A stretch of 64,000 bases of DNA, taken from Collinsella sp. (GTDB lineage: Bacteria; Actinomycetota; Coriobacteriia; Coriobacteriales; Coriobacteriaceae). A model generated the notes under the pieces. The model was not told where the DNA came from. It ran no database searches and saw only the letters and a program-made list of their open reading frames with translations. The position numbers and the translations under genes are program-made. Below, in pieces: positions 60,957 to 64,000 of the stretch. The first letter of the stretch is position 1, and each line of letters starts with the position of its first letter. The DNA is taken from contig JAHYYJ010000005.1 in NCBI GenBank assembly GCA_019425015.1, positions 1-64,000 on the forward strand. The letters run 5' to 3'.

Positions 60957-62477
60957 GTGAGAGAGGAGAGCCCCCGACAAGGTATGAGGAGGCCCGACTC
61001 GGACCGTGCTTCCTCGCGGCGTAGCACACCGCGTTCCGGTCGCGGCGGGCAGTCGTTTAGCGAACGCTATATTGCCGGCGTTCCCGCCCGCATCATGCGC
61101 CCCCGTCTGATATTTATGGCCTGCCTGTTTACTTTGGTGTGCTTTGGTCTGCTGATGGTGTACTCGGCGTCTTCGGTCGAGGCGCTGCACGAGAATGGCT
61201 CGGCGACGTTTTTCCTGGGTCGACAGGCCGCGTTTGCCGTGGTTGGTGTTCTGGCTATGGTTGCCATCGTGCGCGTTTTGCCGGACAGTTGGTTTGGGGA
61301 AGACGTGCTCAGGATCTTCCTCATGGGCATGATAGGGCTACTGCTTCTGGTGTTCTTGGTGGGCAGCGGCAGCCGTGGCGCCACGCGCTGGCTCAACATC
61401 GCCGGTATTCAGTTCCAGCCTTCCGAGTTTTTAAAGCCATTTGCCATTGCGTATTCGGCCATCATGCTCGACCGCTTCTTTTCGCCCGGTGGCAACATCA
61501 ACGAATTCCTTCGCAAGATGGGCATCTACCTGGGTATTTCGCTCTTTCTGATCTTTATCCAGCCCGATTTCGGTACTGTCCTGATCATCCTGTTGACCCT
61601 TATGTGCATGGCGTTGTTTGCGGGTCTCGACCCCAGATTTATCATCGGCGTGCTAATCTTCGGCATTCTCGTGATCGTGATTGCGCTTGTCGCAGAGCCG
61701 TACCGTATGGTGCGTATTCAGGTTGCCTTGAACCCTTGGGCCGACGAGTATGGTGACGGCTATCAGGCCACGCTTGCCATCATGGCCTTTGCCTCGGGCG
61801 GTCTGTTCGGCCGTGGCATCGGCAACTCAACCATGAAGTACTCGTATCTGCCCGAGGCGCACAATGACTACATCCTGGCCATCATTGGCGAGGAAGTCGG
61901 TTTTGTCGGAACCGTGCTGTTCTTCTTGGTGTTTGCGATGCTGATCTACTCGGCGTTTCGCATTGCCGAGCAGGCGACCGATCGTCGGGGCGCGCTCATG
62001 GCGTCTGGCTCCGCGGTCATTCTCGCGGTGCAGTTTTTGATCAATGCGCTGGGCATCCTCAACGTGTTTCCCATGACGGGCAAACCGTTGCCGTTTATTA
62101 GCTACGGCGGTTCGTCGATTATCGTGTCGCTCATGCTTGCCGGGTTGATCCTGCGCGTTTCGTACGAGAGCGCCCGTCGCGATGAGTACGACCGTCGCCG
62201 CGAGAGCTTTGCCGTTATGGATGAGAGTACCGCCGGCGTGCCCCACGTGCGCGGTGAGCGATCTTCGCGTAACGGTTTTACCGTCCTGGATGGCTCTGCG
62301 ACCGAGCCGGCAGCCCGTCCGCGTCAGCGAACGGCGCCGCAAGGTCGTCCGCAGCGCCCCTGCTCTCGCAACGCGGGCGGCGGATATAATCGAATCGATT
62401 TGAACTCGGACCCGTCGGCGCGTTTGCGCACCGACGACCAGGGACCGCGTGTACGAAGGGACTACCATGACCGATAA
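60957..62477 (+). CDS. ftsW: SEDS glycosyltransferase FtsW
   Basis: A 506-aa peptidoglycan polymerase with about ten membrane segments. A basic cytoplasmic N terminus (1-45) precedes 'LLMVYSASSVEALHENG'; SEDS signatures include 'LNIAGIQFQPSEFLKPF', 'IQPDFGTVLIILLTLM', and 'GKPLPFISYGGSSI'. A long disordered Arg-rich tail (from about 400) is typical of actinobacteria. I chose GTG at 60957, with AGGGG 7 bases upstream; a TTG at 60951 is in frame. Its end overlaps murG by 11 bp. Confidence 0.95.
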   Translation: MREESPRQGMRRPDSDRASSRRSTPRSGRGGQSFSERYIAGVPARIMRPRLIFMACLFTLVCFGLLMVYSASSVEALHENGSATFFLGRQAAFAVVGVLAMVAIVRVLPDSWFGEDVLRIFLMGMIGLLLLVFLVGSGSRGATRWLNIAGIQFQPSEFLKPFAIAYSAIMLDRFFSPGGNINEFLRKMGIYLGISLFLIFIQPDFGTVLIILLTLMCMALFAGLDPRFIIGVLIFGILVIVIALVAEPYRMVRIQVALNPWADEYGDGYQATLAIMAFASGGLFGRGIGNSTMKYSYLPEAHNDYILAIIGEEVGFVGTVLFFLVFAMLIYSAFRIAEQATDRRGALMASGSAVILAVQFLINALGILNVFPMTGKPLPFISYGGSSIIVSLMLAGLILRVSYESARRDEYDRRRESFAVMDESTAGVPHVRGERSSRNGFTVLDGSATEPAARPRQRTAPQGRPQRPCSRNAGGGYNRIDLNSDPSARLRTDDQGPRVRRDYHDR

Positions 62478-63582
62478 GATGACCGTTGCTATTGCAGCCG
62501 GCGGCACGGCAGGGCATATCAACCCCGCGCTCGCCTTGGCCGAAGAGCTGCGTGACCGTGGCCACCACGTTGTGTTCGTGGGCCAGTCGCGCAAGCTCGA
62601 GGGTCGTCTGGTCCCCGAGGCTGGGTTTGATTTTGTGCCCATTACGGTTACGGGCTTCGACCGCTCCCGTCCTTGGACGGCGCTGACCTCGCTGTGGCGT
62701 GTCAACAAGGCCAAGCGTGCGCTCGCCAGTCATTTCTCAAAGGTCGGCAAGCCCGATGCCGCCATCGGTTTTGGTGCCTATGTCGAGGTTCCGTTGCTGG
62801 GGTGGTGCAAGGGCGCAGGCGTTCCGTATCTGCTGCATGAGCAGAACTCTGTTCCGGGCCTGGCCAACAAGATGATGAACTCCCACGCCGCTCGCGTGTG
62901 CATCTCGGTGCCGGCAGCGCGTTCGGTCTTTGAGCGCGAAGGTGACCCTGACCACGTGCTCATGACCGGCAACCCCGTACGTCGCTCGGTGATCGAGGGC
63001 GATCGCGCTCGCGGCCGCAAGGCACTTGGCGTTCCCGAGGACGCTACGCTGCTGCTCGTCTTTGGCGGTTCACTTGGCGCCCAGCACCTCAACGAGCGCG
63101 TGGCTTCGCTCAAAAACGAGCTGCTTTCGCGCAAGAACCTCTATGTGTTGCATTCGACGGGTGCCGACGGCTTTGAGGAGACCGAGCGCGCTTTGGCGCT
63201 GACGCCCGAGGAGGCGAAGCGTTACCGCGTCCAGCCTTACATCGACAACATGGGCGACATGCTGGCTGCTGCCGATTTGGTGCTATCGCGTTCGGGCGCA
63301 TCGAGCGTGGCCGAGATCGCTGCGCTCGCCGTGCCCTCGGTGCTCGTGCCGTACCCGCATGCGACGGCCGACCACCAAACCACCAATGCCCGTTATCTGG
63401 TCGACGCCGGGGCCGGCGTGCTCTGTGCCGATGCTGATATCGACGGTTCTGCCTTTGCCGATGAGCTGCTGCACCTGGTCGATGACGCGGCGGCACGCGA
63501 CGCCATGCGTCAGGCGGCGCGTGGTCTGGCTCAGGATAGGGCCGCCGCTCTTCTGGCGGATGCGGTAGAGGGTTTGCGTTAG
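62467..63582 (+). CDS. murG: Lipid II synthase (N-acetylglucosaminyltransferase)
   Basis: A 371-aa GT28 enzyme that adds GlcNAc to lipid I. It shows 'AAGGTAGHINPALALAEELR', 'HEQNSVPGLANKM', 'VFGGSLGAQHLNE' and the donor-binding 'SRSGASSVAEIAAL'. GAAGGGACTACC precedes the ATG at 62467, inside the end of ftsW. Confidence 0.97.
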   Translation: MTDKMTVAIAAGGTAGHINPALALAEELRDRGHHVVFVGQSRKLEGRLVPEAGFDFVPITVTGFDRSRPWTALTSLWRVNKAKRALASHFSKVGKPDAAIGFGAYVEVPLLGWCKGAGVPYLLHEQNSVPGLANKMMNSHAARVCISVPAARSVFEREGDPDHVLMTGNPVRRSVIEGDRARGRKALGVPEDATLLLVFGGSLGAQHLNERVASLKNELLSRKNLYVLHSTGADGFEETERALALTPEEAKRYRVQPYIDNMGDMLAAADLVLSRSGASSVAEIAALAVPSVLVPYPHATADHQTTNARYLVDAGAGVLCADADIDGSAFADELLHLVDDAAARDAMRQAARGLAQDRAAALLADAVEGLR

Positions 63583-63679
63583 TTAGACGGGATATCGTCG
63601 GTCGCCCTCGCGCTGATGCGGTAGGTGCGGTACAGTTAACGGGTTACAGGCAGTGTTTACGCAAGGAGTACACGAGCAC

Positions 63680-64000
63680 ATGGCTGATTCCCAGACTGCA
63701 ACCTCCGCGCCCGAGTTTAAGAGCGCCCACTTTATCGGTATCGGCGGCGCCGGCATGAGCGGCATCGCCCTCGTTCTGCACGAGCGCGGTTATGCCGTTA
63801 CCGGCTCCGACCTTAAGACGTCACGTTATATCCGCCAGCTTACCCGCGCTGGTGTGAAGGTGCATGTGGGCCATGAGGCCGCCACGATCGACGAGGTCAA
63901 GCCCGACGTGGTTGTTGTCTCCACCGCTATTCCGGAGTCCAACCCTGAGCTCGTGCGCGCTCGCGAGCTGGGCATTCCCGTGTGGCCCCGTGCCAAGATG
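63680..64000 (+). CDS. murC: UDP-N-acetylmuramate-L-alanine ligase (MurC), 5' part
   Basis: The first 107 codons only; the window edge cuts the gene. The UDP-binding motif 'HFIGIGGAGMSGIALVLHER' and 'VTGSDLKTSRYIRQL' identify MurC, which adds L-Ala to UDP-MurNAc. AAGGAG lies 13 bases before the ATG. It continues the dcw cluster after a 97-bp gap. Confidence 0.95.
   Translation, partial: MADSQTATSAPEFKSAHFIGIGGAGMSGIALVLHERGYAVTGSDLKTSRYIRQLTRAGVKVHVGHEAATIDEVKPDVVVVSTAIPESNPELVRARELGIPVWPRAKM

Overview
The window is high-GC DNA from an anaerobic Gram-positive bacterium, most likely class Coriobacteriia and probably Collinsella or a close relative. This rests on gene content and codon use only (an acetylase-type DAP pathway, an LPxTG-anchored C69 dipeptidase, fused ECF ATPases, the arginine deiminase cluster, the dcw cluster); no database search was possible. 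No rRNA, tRNA, CRISPR array, transposase or prophage was recognised.

Layout. Positions 241-4275 (minus) form a lysine/diaminopimelate operon behind a lysine riboswitch. Its first gene is a lysA-dapA fusion, followed by dapB and dapH. A divergent M20 amidohydrolase could supply the missing deacetylase step. Positions 5600-9200 carry a HigBA-type toxin-antitoxin pair, two small membrane or secreted proteins, an HTH-like protein and a membrane-bound Ser/Thr kinase. Positions 9236-12850 are cell-wall related: a secreted coiled-coil hydrolase-like protein, a D-aspartate ligase-like ATP-grasp enzyme and an aspartate racemase. Positions 12976-16464 (minus) hold an ECF transporter whose S-component gene follows a 22-codon leader peptide with three consecutive Trp codons and an attenuator, so the transporter is probably for tryptophan or a related compound. 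Positions 16652-26400 carry a sortase-anchored dipeptidase, a lipid kinase with a 30-aa membrane protein, RNase D, a YugP-like protease, xseAB, a HIT protein, a LysR regulator and an MFS transporter.

Positions 26516-30366 carry the acetate module: two tandem ackA genes and a convergent pta. The first AckA lacks two conserved catalytic residues. Positions 30598-36904 hold glf with a glycosyltransferase, a P1 peptidase, maf, a DJ-1 protein and an RNA uracil methyltransferase. Then come ppk with a long Pro/Ala-rich tail (37005-39584) and an arginine deiminase cluster (40134-47211: arcA, arcT-like aminotransferase, a second identical arcA, arcB and an arcD-like carrier). Next are a DUF1846 protein, a winged-helix protein, pyrG and xerD. 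From 53091 to the right edge is the dcw cluster in standard order: mraZ, rsmH, ftsL-like, ftsI-like PBP, murF, mraY, murD, ftsW, murG and the start of murC.

Non-coding structure is unusually rich. There are at least three related 3'-UTR elements whose stems covary (104-239, 15572-15672, 47353-47600). There is a set of long perfect hairpins that all begin GGGAC and end GTCCC or near variants, a Shine-Dalgarno buried in a 14-bp stem at 6763-6816, and a G-rich MraZ-type operator before mraZ. These, the fused and riboswitched lysA-dapA gene, the WWW leader peptide and the divergent acetate kinase are the main points of interest.
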